The translations under genes and the position numbers were made by a program. A stretch of DNA of 36,388 nt from Sporichthya sp. GTDB lineage: Bacteria > Actinomycetota > Actinomycetes > Sporichthyales > Sporichthyaceae. The stretch lies in assembly GCF_013815995.1 (NCBI RefSeq), contig NZ_JACDFE010000013.1, positions 1 to 36,388 of the forward strand, given 5' to 3'. Below the pieces are notes generated by a model. It ran no database searches. It saw nothing but the letters and a program-made list of their open reading frames with translations, and was not told where the DNA came from. Shown here piece after piece: positions 6,413 to 14,000 of this stretch (positions are counted from its first letter, which is position 1; each line of letters opens with the position of its first letter).

Positions 6413-9163
6413 TTACGGTCCAGAGCGAGCCGACCCTCTGGTGTCGTTTGGCAGGGTGCGTTCGACGGTGTCCCCTGTCGGTGCGTTGTCGTCATGTGAA
6501 TGGACCGGCTGGTGTTGGGCTGGGAGTCGCACGGCGATGAACGCGACGTCGTCGTCAGCCGCCGGCTTCATCCGCAGTAGTAGCTCGTCGCACAGCTTGT
6601 CGAGTGGGAGGTTGGCTAGCTCTCTGAGGGTGTCACGGAGCCTGGCCAATCCGGTGTCGAGGTCCTCCCCGCGGTGCTCGATGAGCCCGTCGGTGTAGAG
6701 CAGGACGGTGGCTCCCTGATCGAGGGTGATCTCGGACTGGATGCGGGAGGTCCGCGGTTCGAAGCCGAGCAGCAGGTCGACCTCGGATCCGGGGAGGATG
6801 ACAACGTTCCCGTCGGCGTCGATGGCCATCGGCGGCGGATGTCCGGCGTTTGACCAACGCAGCCGTGTGGCACCTCGTTCGCGTTCGCTCGGGGTTTGCT
6901 CGAGGCGGGCGACGATAGCGGTCGCGGTGGTGGCGACTTGTAGTCCCTCGATTGCGGCGTCGACACCTCGCAGGACCTCAGCCGGTCCGGACCCGGTGTG
7001 CCAGGCGATGCCGCGAAGCAGTCCGCGAACCTCGACCATCGCGGCAGCGGCGGCGGTGTCGTGTCCGACGACGTCGCCGATGACGAGTGTGGTGGCGCCG
7101 TCGGGCTGGCAGAACGCGTCGAACCAGTCGCCGCCGACGGCGGCAAGCTCAGCGGCCGGGACATAGCGCACGGCAATCTCGCCATGGTTGGACTCCGGAG
7201 GGTCGGCGAGCACGAGGCGTTGCAGGCCTTCGGCGAGGCTGCGTTGTTCCGCGTACAGGCGGGCGTTGTCCAGTGCCAGTCCGGCGCGGGCTGCCACCTC
7301 ACCTGCGGTGGTGATCTCCTCGTTCGACATCAACGGCCGGGCGGCGCCGCGGCACAGGGTCAGCACTCCGAGCACCGTGTGGTGCGCGACGAGAGGGAGG
7401 ACCACGGAGGACTCCGGTGCCAGCTGCGTGATCGCGGCAATGGCCGCCGGTGACTGCAGGACGTCGAGAGCAAGTGCCATGGCGCCGTGTGCCGTGATGA
7501 CCGGCTGGCGGGACCTTCTGGCCCGATGGACCGCCGCGGGCTGCTCGACATCTTCGAGGCAATGGGCAGCAAACGCCTCGACAGCGGGCAGGAGATCAGG
7601 GTCAACATGCCAGCAGCCGACGTGCCGCAGACTGCCGTCATCGTCGACCAGCGACACCAGACACCAGTCGGCGAGCGCTGGGACAACGAGCCGAGCCAGG
7701 GCGGCCACGGCAGCATCGGTCTCGAGCGCGGCGGTGGCGAGTCCGGAGCTGACCGTGGCGACCAGTTCGAGCAACGTGGTGGCCGCCTCGGCGCGCTGCC
7801 GGTCGGCCCGCCGGGCGGTGATGTCCAGCAGGTAGAGAGCCATCCCGTCGGGGGCCGGAACCGCTCTGACCTCATACCAGCTGTCGACGTGGGGGTAGTA
7901 CGACTCGAACTCGACGGGCTCGCCCGTGGCGGCGGCGCCCTTGCACTGGAGCCCGAACTCGAGCCCCTCGAGATCCGGGAAGGCCTCCCACAGCTCGCGA
8001 CCGACCAACTCCTGCGCGGTCATCCCGACCGCGCGCTCACCGGCTGCGTTGAGGTGGGTGACGACCCACTGGCCATCCACCGACAAGAACCCGGTAGCCA
8101 TGGTGGCACGCAGGTGCGCCGCCTGGTCCCGGCCGGTGCGGACCTCAGTGATGTCATAGGCCGTACCCAGCAGCTGAACCGACGGCCCGGAGGTGCTCGG
8201 CACGGCTCGGCCGCGCACGACCAGCCACCGCTGCTGGCCACCCGGCAGATTTACCCGGAACTCAGCGCGGTAGTCCCCGACAGCTTCGACAGCCGCGGCG
8301 ATCGCTGCGTCGACCGTCGGTCGGTCCTCGGGGTGGATGCGGCTGAACGCGGCGGTGATGTGCGGAACGAGCTCGCCCGGCGCGTACCCGAACAGGGTTT
8401 GCAGCCGCTCGTCCATGCTGACGCGATCGGTGCGCAGGTCCCAGTCGAATGAGCCGAGACCGGTAGCGTCGCTGGCGAGGTCCCAGAGCAGCCGGCTGGC
8501 CTCGTAGTCCACCGACAGCGCCGACAGCTCCAGCTCGGCGATCACCGCACCGGCAAGCTGTTCGAGCAGTGCCACGTCGTGGTCCGACCAGGGCCGTGCC
8601 GAGTCGTCGAACACGCACAGCGCACCCACGGCTGCACCGCCACCGACGGTCAGCGGCACCCCGAGGTAGGCTCCCACCGCACCTGAGGCGATCGGTGGCA
8701 GATCAGCGACCCGAGCGTCGTCCTTCGCGTCGCTGATCACCAGCGGCCCACCGAACGCCGCGGCAGCGGCGCACAACGACACGTCCAACGGACCTTCGCT
8801 GCCGATGGAACCTTCGGGTAGCCCGGCTCCCCCAGCGACGATCTCGACGTCGGTCAGCAGCGAAAGTTGCACTGACGGGACGAGCAGCAAGCGAGCCACC
8901 CGTTCACACAGCCGGGCCACGGCGGCGTTCCCACCGGCCGCGGGGAGCAACCGCGCCGCCGCGGCCGTTCGGGGTAGGTCAGCCACGAGGGCACGCTTGG
9001 CCTGTTCGGCCAGGTTGTCACCCTCCGGGCCATGCGCCGCCCTCGGCCCTCGCGGGCTCGCTGAAGTCAACTGGTGCGCGGCTTGGGCATGACACTGATC
9101 CTGCCACCGCGACGAGCACGCCGCCAAGGACGACGCCCGATTAGCTGCCTGGCGCCCTGCCAT
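6413..9163 (-). CDS. Multi-sensor SpoIIE/RsbU-type PP2C phosphatase (GAF-PAS-PAS-GAF-PP2C)
   Basis: A soluble serine/threonine phosphatase of the kind that dephosphorylates anti-anti-sigma factors. Going from the N-terminus: a GAF domain (L-C-E-R-V-A-R-L-L-L to W-S-D-H-D-V-A-L-L-E-Q-L); a PAS domain (F-D-W-D-L-R-T-D-R-V, then the PAC part R-A-E-F-R-V-N-L-P-G-G); a second PAS (G-F-L-S-V-D-G-Q-W-V-V-T-H-L-N-A-A-G); a second GAF (A-D-W-C-L-V-S-L-V-D-D-D to A-R-L-Y-A-E-Q); and a C-terminal PP2C domain. Metal motifs are G-G-D-W-F-D, I-G-D-V-V-G-H-D, L-L-Y-T-D-G-L-I-E and D-D-D-V-A-F. No membrane segment. ATG 9163 is used. GTG 8986 is a strong alternative because sequence before it is low-complexity; the frame remains open to 9445, but that would cross the tRNA terminator. 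No anti-sigma kinase is adjacent. Confidence 0.85.
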   Translation of the reverse strand: MAGRQAANRASSLAACSSRWQDQCHAQAAHQLTSASPRGPRAAHGPEGDNLAEQAKRALVADLPRTAAAARLLPAAGGNAAVARLCERVARLLLVPSVQLSLLTDVEIVAGGAGLPEGSIGSEGPLDVSLCAAAAAFGGPLVISDAKDDARVADLPPIASGAVGAYLGVPLTVGGGAAVGALCVFDDSARPWSDHDVALLEQLAGAVIAELELSALSVDYEASRLLWDLASDATGLGSFDWDLRTDRVSMDERLQTLFGYAPGELVPHITAAFSRIHPEDRPTVDAAIAAAVEAVGDYRAEFRVNLPGGQQRWLVVRGRAVPSTSGPSVQLLGTAYDITEVRTGRDQAAHLRATMATGFLSVDGQWVVTHLNAAGERAVGMTAQELVGRELWEAFPDLEGLEFGLQCKGAAATGEPVEFESYYPHVDSWYEVRAVPAPDGMALYLLDITARRADRQRAEAATTLLELVATVSSGLATAALETDAAVAALARLVVPALADWCLVSLVDDDGSLRHVGCWHVDPDLLPAVEAFAAHCLEDVEQPAAVHRARRSRQPVITAHGAMALALDVLQSPAAIAAITQLAPESSVVLPLVAHHTVLGVLTLCRGAARPLMSNEEITTAGEVAARAGLALDNARLYAEQRSLAEGLQRLVLADPPESNHGEIAVRYVPAAELAAVGGDWFDAFCQPDGATTLVIGDVVGHDTAAAAAMVEVRGLLRGIAWHTGSGPAEVLRGVDAAIEGLQVATTATAIVARLEQTPSERERGATRLRWSNAGHPPPMAIDADGNVVILPGSEVDLLLGFEPRTSRIQSEITLDQGATVLLYTDGLIEHRGEDLDTGLARLRDTLRELANLPLDKLCDELLLRMKPAADDDVAFIAVRLPAQHQPVHSHDDNAPTGDTVERTLPNDTRGSARSGP

Positions 9164-9404
9164 GAACCTGCCATGAACCTGGCAGGGCCGCGTGACGGGG
9201 ACGTCCCCAATCACAAGGACGCCGCGATGCGCGCCAGGAAGTGACTCGCAGGCCCGCAACGCATCCCGGTAAAGCGAGAGCTCGTGCGTCGGCGCGAACC
9301 GTCGGCCAGGCCTCGGTCGTTCGGTGTCGACCCATTTGCAGCGCCACGTCGACAACTCTGCCACGAGGTGGCCACCGTTCTGTGGACCCTCGCGGGTTTG
9401 GCAC

Positions 9405-9436
9405 AAAAAAGGCGAGAGGCCCCCGAAGGGGCCTCT
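9405..9436 (-). terminator. Intrinsic terminator of the tRNA cluster
   Basis: On the minus strand agaggcccc and ggggcctct form a perfect 9-bp stem capped by TTCG, followed after cgcc by six T. It begins 17 bases after the 3' end of tRNA-Val. This is the clearest Rho-independent terminator in the window. It should insulate the phosphatase gene from tRNA transcription. Confidence 0.9.
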
Positions 9437-9453
9437 GACCTGCATCTTTCTAG

Positions 9454-9525
9454 TGGGCGTTGCAGGGATTGAACCTGCGACCTCTTCCGTGTCAGGGAAG
9501 CGCTCTCCCGCTGAGCTAAACGCCC
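9454..9525 (-). tRNA. tRNA-Val (anticodon GAC)
   Basis: A full cloverleaf of 72 bases. The acceptor arms are gggcgtt / aacgccc with discriminator A. The D-arm contains agctcagcgggagagc. The anticodon loop is ctgacac, giving GAC, which reads GUC/GUU valine codons. The T-loop is ttcaatc. CCA is not encoded. It is the last of three co-oriented tRNAs; its 3' end points toward the decayed island. Confidence 0.95.
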
Positions 9526-9539
9526 GGGTGGTGGTGTCG

Positions 9540-9611
9540 AGGCCGGAGCGGGAATCGAACCCGCGTACAGGGCTTTGCAGGCCCTTGCCTAAGCCACTCG
9601 GCCATCCGGCC
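9540..9611 (-). tRNA. tRNA-Cys (anticodon GCA)
   Basis: Acceptor arms ggccgga / tccggcc pair perfectly. The discriminator is U, an identity element of tRNA-Cys. The anticodon loop is ctgcaaa. T-arm cgggttcgattcccg. Length 72 bases. It lies 14 bases before tRNA-Val in transcription order. Confidence 0.95.
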
Positions 9612-9650
9612 AGGGTGTTGGGCCCTGGGGCAGCCGATCGGCCACCTTCG

Positions 9651-9723
9651 AGCGGACGACGGGATTCGAACCCGCGACCCTCACCTTGGCAAGGTGATGC
9701 TCTACCAACTGAGCCACGTCCGC
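9651..9723 (-). tRNA. tRNA-Gly (anticodon GCC)
   Basis: Acceptor arms gcggacg / cgtccgc pair perfectly with discriminator U. The anticodon loop is ttgccaa, giving GCC. T-arm cgggttcgaatcccg. Length 73 bases. It is first in the Gly-Cys-Val cluster, an order common in actinomycetes. No CCA is encoded. Confidence 0.95.
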
Positions 9724-9838
9724 GCGAGCCGCTCGATCCGAAGATCTTCGCGGTGCAGGTCGAAACAATAGCCCATCCTCAGGACCGCTTCACCGCGATT
9801 GACGCGCCGGCGGGCGGGTCGATGAGGAGGGAAGTAGG

Positions 9839-10903
9839 TTGCCGCAGGTGGACGCCGCCGAGGAGCCGCTGTTCAGCGGCGGTGGGCTGCTCGCCCGGGG
9901 GCTGCTGGACCTCACCGATGATCCGGCCGCTCTGGACTCGGGCGGCTTCTGGGCCGTCCTAGCCAGCTTCGAAGGCGCGCTGACCTGCGCCAAGTTCGCC
10001 GACGTCCGTCCCGGCACGCCGGATCCGGCCCCCTGGCGCGGGCCGCTCCGCGAGGACTGGACGAGCACGCTGGATCGAGCCGGCTACGTCGGGGCCGTCG
10101 AGGCGATCCGGACTCGGATCGCGAGCGGCGAGGTCTACCAGGCGAACCTCTGCCGGATCCTGTCCGCGCCGCTACCTGACCCCGATCGGGCGAATGTGGC
10201 CGGCCTGGCGGCTCTGCTGGCGGCCGGCAACCCGGCTCCGTACGCCGGCCTGCTGCGGCTGCCCAAGGACGGCGTGCACGTCGCGAGCGCCTCGCCCGAG
10301 CTGTTCCTGCGCCGGGCCGGGCGAGTGGTCGAGTCCGGGCCGATCAAGGGCACCGGCCGGGGGCGGGCGGACCTGCAGGACAAGGACCGCGCGGAGAACG
10401 TGATGATCGTCGACCTGGTCCGCAACGACCTCAGCCGGGTCTGCGCCACCGGCTCGGTCACCGTCCCGGCCCTGTGCGCCGTCGAACAGCACCCCGGCCT
10501 GGTGCACCTGGTCTCCACCGTCCGGGGCGAACTGCGCCCGGACGCCGGGTGGGCGGATCTGCTCGGGGCCACCTTCCCGCCCGGCTCGGTCACCGGCGCG
10601 CCCAAGCTCGCGGCCCTGGACGTCATCGCCGACTACGAGCCGGTGCCCCGCGGCCCCTACTGCGGCGCGCTCGGGTGGGTGGACGCCGACGCCGGCACCG
10701 GGTGCCTGGCGGTCGGGATCCGGACCTTCTGGCGGGAGGGCGACGTGCTGCGCTTCGGCACCGGGGCCGGCATCACCTGGGCGTCGGACCCGGCCGCGGA
10801 GTGGGCCGAGACTGAACTCAAGGCCGACCGGCTATTGAGCCTGGCGGCCGGCCCCCTCTCTTGCGTCAGCGAGAACGGTGGCTATGACGACCGATATCGC
10901 TGA
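9839..10903 (+). CDS. pabB: Aminodeoxychorismate synthase component I (PabB)
   Basis: This chorismate-utilising enzyme converts chorismate plus ammonia to 4-amino-4-deoxychorismate in p-aminobenzoate/folate synthesis. The TrpE/PabB signatures are present: G-E-V-Y-Q-A-N-L-C-R, S-P-E-L-F-L-R, G-P-I-K-G-T-G-R-G, E-N-V-M-I-V-D-L-V-R-N-D-L-S-R-V, G-S-V-T-G-A-P-K and G-P-Y-C-G-A-L-G-W. The K-G-T loop has the PabB/TrpE general-acid environment. The 354-residue length fits a stand-alone synthase subunit without an amidotransferase domain. TTG 9839 is chosen because GAGGAGGGA ends six bases before it. The gene is 30 bases from pabC. The last 18 residues are encoded by a 50-base inverted repeat, so the C-terminal tail is probably not native to the family. 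Confidence 0.9.
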   Translation: MPQVDAAEEPLFSGGGLLARGLLDLTDDPAALDSGGFWAVLASFEGALTCAKFADVRPGTPDPAPWRGPLREDWTSTLDRAGYVGAVEAIRTRIASGEVYQANLCRILSAPLPDPDRANVAGLAALLAAGNPAPYAGLLRLPKDGVHVASASPELFLRRAGRVVESGPIKGTGRGRADLQDKDRAENVMIVDLVRNDLSRVCATGSVTVPALCAVEQHPGLVHLVSTVRGELRPDAGWADLLGATFPPGSVTGAPKLAALDVIADYEPVPRGPYCGALGWVDADAGTGCLAVGIRTFWREGDVLRFGTGAGITWASDPAAEWAETELKADRLLSLAAGPLSCVSENGGYDDRYR

Positions 10904-10909
10904 CGCAAG
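10860..10909. repeat. Perfect 13-bp inverted repeat spanning the pabB stop codon
   Basis: cttgcgtcagcga (10860-10872) is the exact reverse complement of tcgctgacgcaag (10897-10909). The 24-base interior holds a further CGGT/ACCG pair. The pabB TGA (10901-10903) lies inside the right arm. It could be a small mobile palindrome, an operator for pabC, or an attenuating hairpin; there is no T-run. Confidence 0.8.
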
Positions 10910-10933
10910 GGGCGATCTCGTGGGGGACAGCGC

Positions 10934-11755
10934 ATGAAGGTCTGGCTCAACGGGGCGATGGTCGAGCGCGACGCCGCCCGGGTCTCGGTGTTCGATCACG
11001 GCTTCACCGTCGGGGACGGGGTCTTCGAGACCACCAAGGTGGTCGAGGGCCGCCCGTTCGCCCTGACCCGCCATCTGGCCCGCCTGACAACCTCCGCAAG
11101 CACCATGGGTCTGCAAGCTCCGGATCTGGACCTGGTCCGCGCGGCGGTGGAGCAGGTGGTGGAGCAACTCGGAGACACCCTCGGCCGCGTCCGGATCACC
11201 TACACCGCCGGGGAGGCCCCGCTCGGATCAGGCCGTGGGGACGCCGAGCCCACCCTGGTCGTGGCCGCCTCGCCGATGACGCCGTGGGCGGCCACCGAGT
11301 CGGTGGTGGTGGTCCCGTGGGTACGCAACGAGCGCTCCGCCGTCGCCGGGGTGAAGACGACCGCCTATGCGGAGAACGTGGTCGCGCTCGCCCACGCCAA
11401 AGCGGCCGGTGCCGGCGAGGCGTTGTTCGCCAACACGGCGGGGGAGTTGTGCGAGGGCACCGGCACCAACGTCTTCGTGGTGCGGGACGGCATCGTCCGT
11501 ACGCCGGCCCTGGAGGCCGGCTGCCTGGCCGGGATCACCCGCGCCCTTGTGCTCGCCTGGTGCCCGCAGGTCCGCGAGGAGCGGCTCACGCCGGCGGACC
11601 TCGCCGGCGCGGACGAGGTCTTCCTCACCTCGGCTACCCGCGACGTCCAGGGCGTGCACGCCGTCGACGGCCGTTCCCTCGGGAACGGGCCCGTCACCGT
11701 GTCCATTGCGGACACCTTTGTGAGGAATGCACGACTTGACCCGGATCCGATCTGA
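10934..11755 (+). CDS. pabC: Aminodeoxychorismate lyase / class IV aminotransferase (PabC)
   Basis: A PLP enzyme of fold type IV (273 residues). The Schiff-base lysine is Lys141 in A-G-V-K-T-T-A-Y-A-E-N. Other family marks are F-D-H-G-F-T-V-G-D-G-V-F-E-T near the N-terminus, the phosphate-binding L-C-E-G-T-G-T-N-V-F loop and T-S-A-T-R-D-V near the C-terminus. With pabB directly upstream its job is inferred to be release of pyruvate from aminodeoxychorismate to give p-aminobenzoate. Branched-chain or D-amino-acid aminotransferases share the fold and cannot be excluded on motifs alone, but the operon decides. ATG 10934 follows a weak GGGGGA. A strong hairpin follows the stop. Confidence 0.88.
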   Translation: MKVWLNGAMVERDAARVSVFDHGFTVGDGVFETTKVVEGRPFALTRHLARLTTSASTMGLQAPDLDLVRAAVEQVVEQLGDTLGRVRITYTAGEAPLGSGRGDAEPTLVVAASPMTPWAATESVVVVPWVRNERSAVAGVKTTAYAENVVALAHAKAAGAGEALFANTAGELCEGTGTNVFVVRDGIVRTPALEAGCLAGITRALVLAWCPQVREERLTPADLAGADEVFLTSATRDVQGVHAVDGRSLGNGPVTVSIADTFVRNARLDPDPI

Positions 11756-11805
11756 AAGATCGATATCTGAGCATTCGTCACAAGATCGACTTGTCAGGCA
11801 TAACG

Positions 11806-11837
11806 ACGGTGGGGCGTCCCGAAGGACGCCCCACCGT
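11806..11837. terminator. Bidirectional hairpin between pabC and ssgB
   Basis: acggtggggcgtcc and ggacgccccaccgt form a perfect 14-bp stem around CGAA (TTCG when read on the minus strand). It separates two convergent genes, 50 bases past pabC and 34 bases past ssgB. No T-run on either side. Confidence 0.85.
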
Positions 11838-11870
11838 GGGTTCTCAGCGCGGGCCGGACCCGCGTTGGTG

Positions 11871-12287
11871 CTAGCTCTCGGCGATCAGCTGGGTCAGGGC
11901 CGCGTCGATGTCCAGGTGGACCGACTCGGACCCGGCCGGCACCGTCGCGTAGGTGCGGTCCAGGAACGTGGACAGCTCGGGGGCCGGAGCCTCCAGGAGC
12001 GCCTCGCCCTCGGGGGAGCTCAGGGAGATGTAGACGACCTGAACACCCGCCTCGCTGGACGGCCACACGCGGACGTCGCCGAGCCCGGCGTCGTCACGCA
12101 GGCCCGCTGCGAGCAGGTCGCGGGCGAAAACCCACTCGACCGTGTCGCCGGCCGCGTGGAACGTGGCGTGGATGGCGTAGGGATCTGCAAGGTCGTACCG
12201 CAGCGCCGCGGGGACCGGCAGGGCTGCGTCGCCTGCGACCAGAAGTCGCAAGCGAAGCTCGCAGGTGACCGAAGACTCTGCCTTCAT
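11871..12287 (-). CDS. ssgB: SsgB-type sporulation septum-site protein
   Basis: A 138-residue SsgA-like protein (SALP). Recognised by its near-standard blocks: V-T-C-E-L-R-L-R-L, P-V-P-A-A-L-R-Y-D, D-P-Y-A-I-H-A-T-F-H, V-E-W-V-F-A-R-D-L-L, D-V-R-V-W-P-S, L-S-S-P-E-G-E-A-L-L-E-A-P and the C-terminal I-A-E-S. SsgB is the archetype of the family: in Streptomyces it localises with SsgA and recruits FtsZ to future sporulation septa. Its presence argues for a sporulating or morphologically complex host. ATG 12287 is preceded by GAGAGAGG at a suitable distance. It is monocistronic, as in Streptomyces. A small GNRA-loop hairpin lies in its leader. Confidence 0.93.
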   Translation of the reverse strand: MKAESSVTCELRLRLLVAGDAALPVPAALRYDLADPYAIHATFHAAGDTVEWVFARDLLAAGLRDDAGLGDVRVWPSSEAGVQVVYISLSSPEGEALLEAPAPELSTFLDRTYATVPAGSESVHLDIDAALTQLIAES

Positions 12288-12863
12288 CTGCGTGCCGTAC
12301 CTCTCTCGAATGTGCTCGGCGGTTTGCCCGGCCTCACTGGTGGGCTGCGTTTCCGCAGCTGGCCCGCCAGGGAGTCAAACCTCGCCGTGCGTGGTGGTTC
12401 TCGTTTTCTCGCTGTACAACGTCCGTCGCAACCTCAGGTCACTGTGTATCGCCATGATTCTTCGAGGGCAACGGGCGCGGGGAATCGCAATGTCCGGGCA
12501 ACGTCGGGCGGCGCGGCTCCGTTCAAGATCTATTCCCGCTACCGCGTGACATCGAACGTGTCCGATTTGTGCCGCATTGTCCTGCGTGAATACGGACGCA
12601 CCTGGCATGACGTGCTTGCGGAGGGTGCGCGGGGGCCCTCCGGTCGAACTCCGCGGCAGGGCGCTAATCGGGCAGTTGGGCGAACGCCCTAACGATCATG
12701 GTCGCGCGAAGTTTGAACTCCGCTTGGCGTGTGGAATCCAGTGCCATTGTCATGACCGCCGACGCGCCGACCGACACTTCTCGGCCACGGGGAGCACCCG
12801 TGGTGGGGGGTCCGCGCGCGCACTGCGCGCCCAAGGCTCCGGTAGGGTTGCGCTCCGCATCCC
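12288..12863. other. Long intergenic region upstream of ssgB
   Basis: No gene is supported in these 576 bases. The ssgB leader contains a 6-bp stem with a GAAA tetraloop on the minus strand (gctgcg/cgcagc, 12344-12359). The rest presumably holds the developmental promoter of ssgB, but no binding site could be recognised by eye. Short frames here have no family features. Confidence 0.5.
12843..12848 (+). promoter_or_regulatory. Possible -10 box of tRNA-Val(CAC)
   Basis: TAGGGT ends 15 bases before the mature tRNA, so transcription would start about 8 bases upstream of it. The -35 region (about 12820) is a poor match, so support is modest. Confidence 0.35.
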
Positions 12864-12935
12864 GGGCGATTAGCTCAGCGGGAGAGCGCCCCGCTCACAC
12901 CGGGGAGGTCACTGGTTCGAACCCAGTATCGCCCA
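12864..12935 (+). tRNA. tRNA-Val (anticodon CAC)
   Basis: Acceptor arms gggcgat / atcgccc with discriminator A. D-arm tagctcagcgggagagc. The anticodon stem is ccccg/cgggg with loop ctcacac, giving CAC for GUG codons. T-arm ctggttcgaacccag. Length 72 bases, no encoded CCA. It is the second valine tRNA of the window. Confidence 0.95.
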
Positions 12936-12941
12936 CTGCTT

Positions 12942-12969
12942 CACCCCACCAGCTCCACCCCACCAGCTC
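12942..12969. repeat. 14-base tandem duplication
   Basis: caccccaccagctc occurs twice head to tail just after tRNA-Val(CAC). It is non-coding and probably replication slippage. Confidence 0.7.
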
Positions 12970-13058
12970 CAGCAGTTCCATCTCGACGGGCACGACGGTC
13001 AAGCAGCGGGCCGCCCCGGGGCTCCACATCGACCGCTGCCGACATTGCGAGGCCTCGG

Positions 13059-14000
13059 GTGAGTGACTCCGTGGACGCGGCGTTAAGACCGCCGACGGCG
13101 GCGACTGCCTATGACCCGAAGATGCAAATCGTCCTGATCGAGGACGACCCGGGCGACGCGACGCTCGTGCGCGACATGCTCGACGAGGTCGAGCCGGACC
13201 TGTCGCTGACCTGGGTCCGGTCCATCGCCGAGGCTGGGCCGGCCCTGTCCGCCGAGACCCGCTGCGTCCTGCTGGACCTCGTGCTTCCGGATGCGACCGG
13301 CTTCGACGGGTTGCAGCGGGTGCTGGCGCAGGCCCCGAACGCCGCCGTGGTCGTCCTGACCGGCTTCTCCGACTCCGACAAGGGCGTCGAGGCCGTGTCC
13401 CGCGGCGCCCAGGACTACCTCAACAAGAGCCAGATTGATCCGGAGCTGCTCAGCCGCGCGGTCCGCTACGCGGTCGAGCGCCGCGCCGCGCAGGACACCG
13501 CCCGCGAACTCGCGCAGGCCGAGTCCCGCGCGGCGGAGAACACCCGCCTGGAACGCGGCCTCCTCCCGAAGCCCCTGTTGTTCGACGCGAATCTCGCCGT
13601 CGTCCAGCGCTACCGCCCGGGTCGCGACCGCGCGCTGCTCGGCGGCGACTTCTACGACGTCGTGGAGTGCGCCGACGGAGTCCTGTACGCGGTGATCGGT
13701 GACGTCAGCGGGCACGGCCCCGACGAGGCGGCGCTGGGGGTCTGCCTGTGCTCGGCAGCTCGCCGCGGGTCACCGCGGAGCTGGACGAGATTCAGGCGGC
13801 CGGGGAGCGGTGGCGCGCGGACTACGCGAGCGTGTCGATCGCCGCGGTCGCGGCGACCCCCGCCGACCAGAAACTGGAGAAGCTGCCCGAGAAGCTGGGC
13901 CGGGAGCGCTTCAATGCGGTCCGCGCCCGCGTCGACGAACTGGCCGCGTCCCTGGCGGGCGAGCGCGTCCTGGCCCGGGACCGGGTCCTGGACGAGATGA
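13059..14000 (+). CDS. Response regulator fused to PP2C (RsbU-like) phosphatase, C-terminus lost
   Basis: Residues 22-145 form a CheY-like receiver: acidic pocket I-E-D-D, phospho-acceptor Asp73 in L-L-D-L-V-L-P, Thr101 in V-L-T-G, Lys123 in L-N-K-S. Residues about 165-230 begin an SpoIIE-type PP2C domain with G-G-D-F-Y-D-V-V and I-G-D-V-S-G-H-G-P-D-E-A-A-L-G-V-C-L. Homology stops sharply at residue 230 (base 13748). The remaining 83 residues are Arg/Ser/Trp-rich and read the histidine kinase gene in the wrong frame. More than half the phosphatase domain, including the late D-D and T-D-G metal motifs, is missing, so enzymatic activity is unlikely. The receiver could still be phosphorylated. 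GTG 13059 is the annotated start; ATG 13122 (M-Q-I-V-L-I-E-D-D) is possible. Confidence 0.8.
   Translation: MSDSVDAALRPPTAATAYDPKMQIVLIEDDPGDATLVRDMLDEVEPDLSLTWVRSIAEAGPALSAETRCVLLDLVLPDATGFDGLQRVLAQAPNAAVVVLTGFSDSDKGVEAVSRGAQDYLNKSQIDPELLSRAVRYAVERRAAQDTARELAQAESRAAENTRLERGLLPKPLLFDANLAVVQRYRPGRDRALLGGDFYDVVECADGVLYAVIGDVSGHGPDEAALGVCLCSAARRGSPRSWTRFRRPGSGGARTTRACRSPRSRRPPPTRNWRSCPRSWAGSASMRSAPASTNWPRPWRASASWPGTGSWTR

Noticed and set aside
9164-9445. N-terminal extension of the SpoIIE-type phosphatase to 9445
   Set aside because: It would run through the tRNA terminator and encodes low-complexity sequence; an internal start is far more likely.
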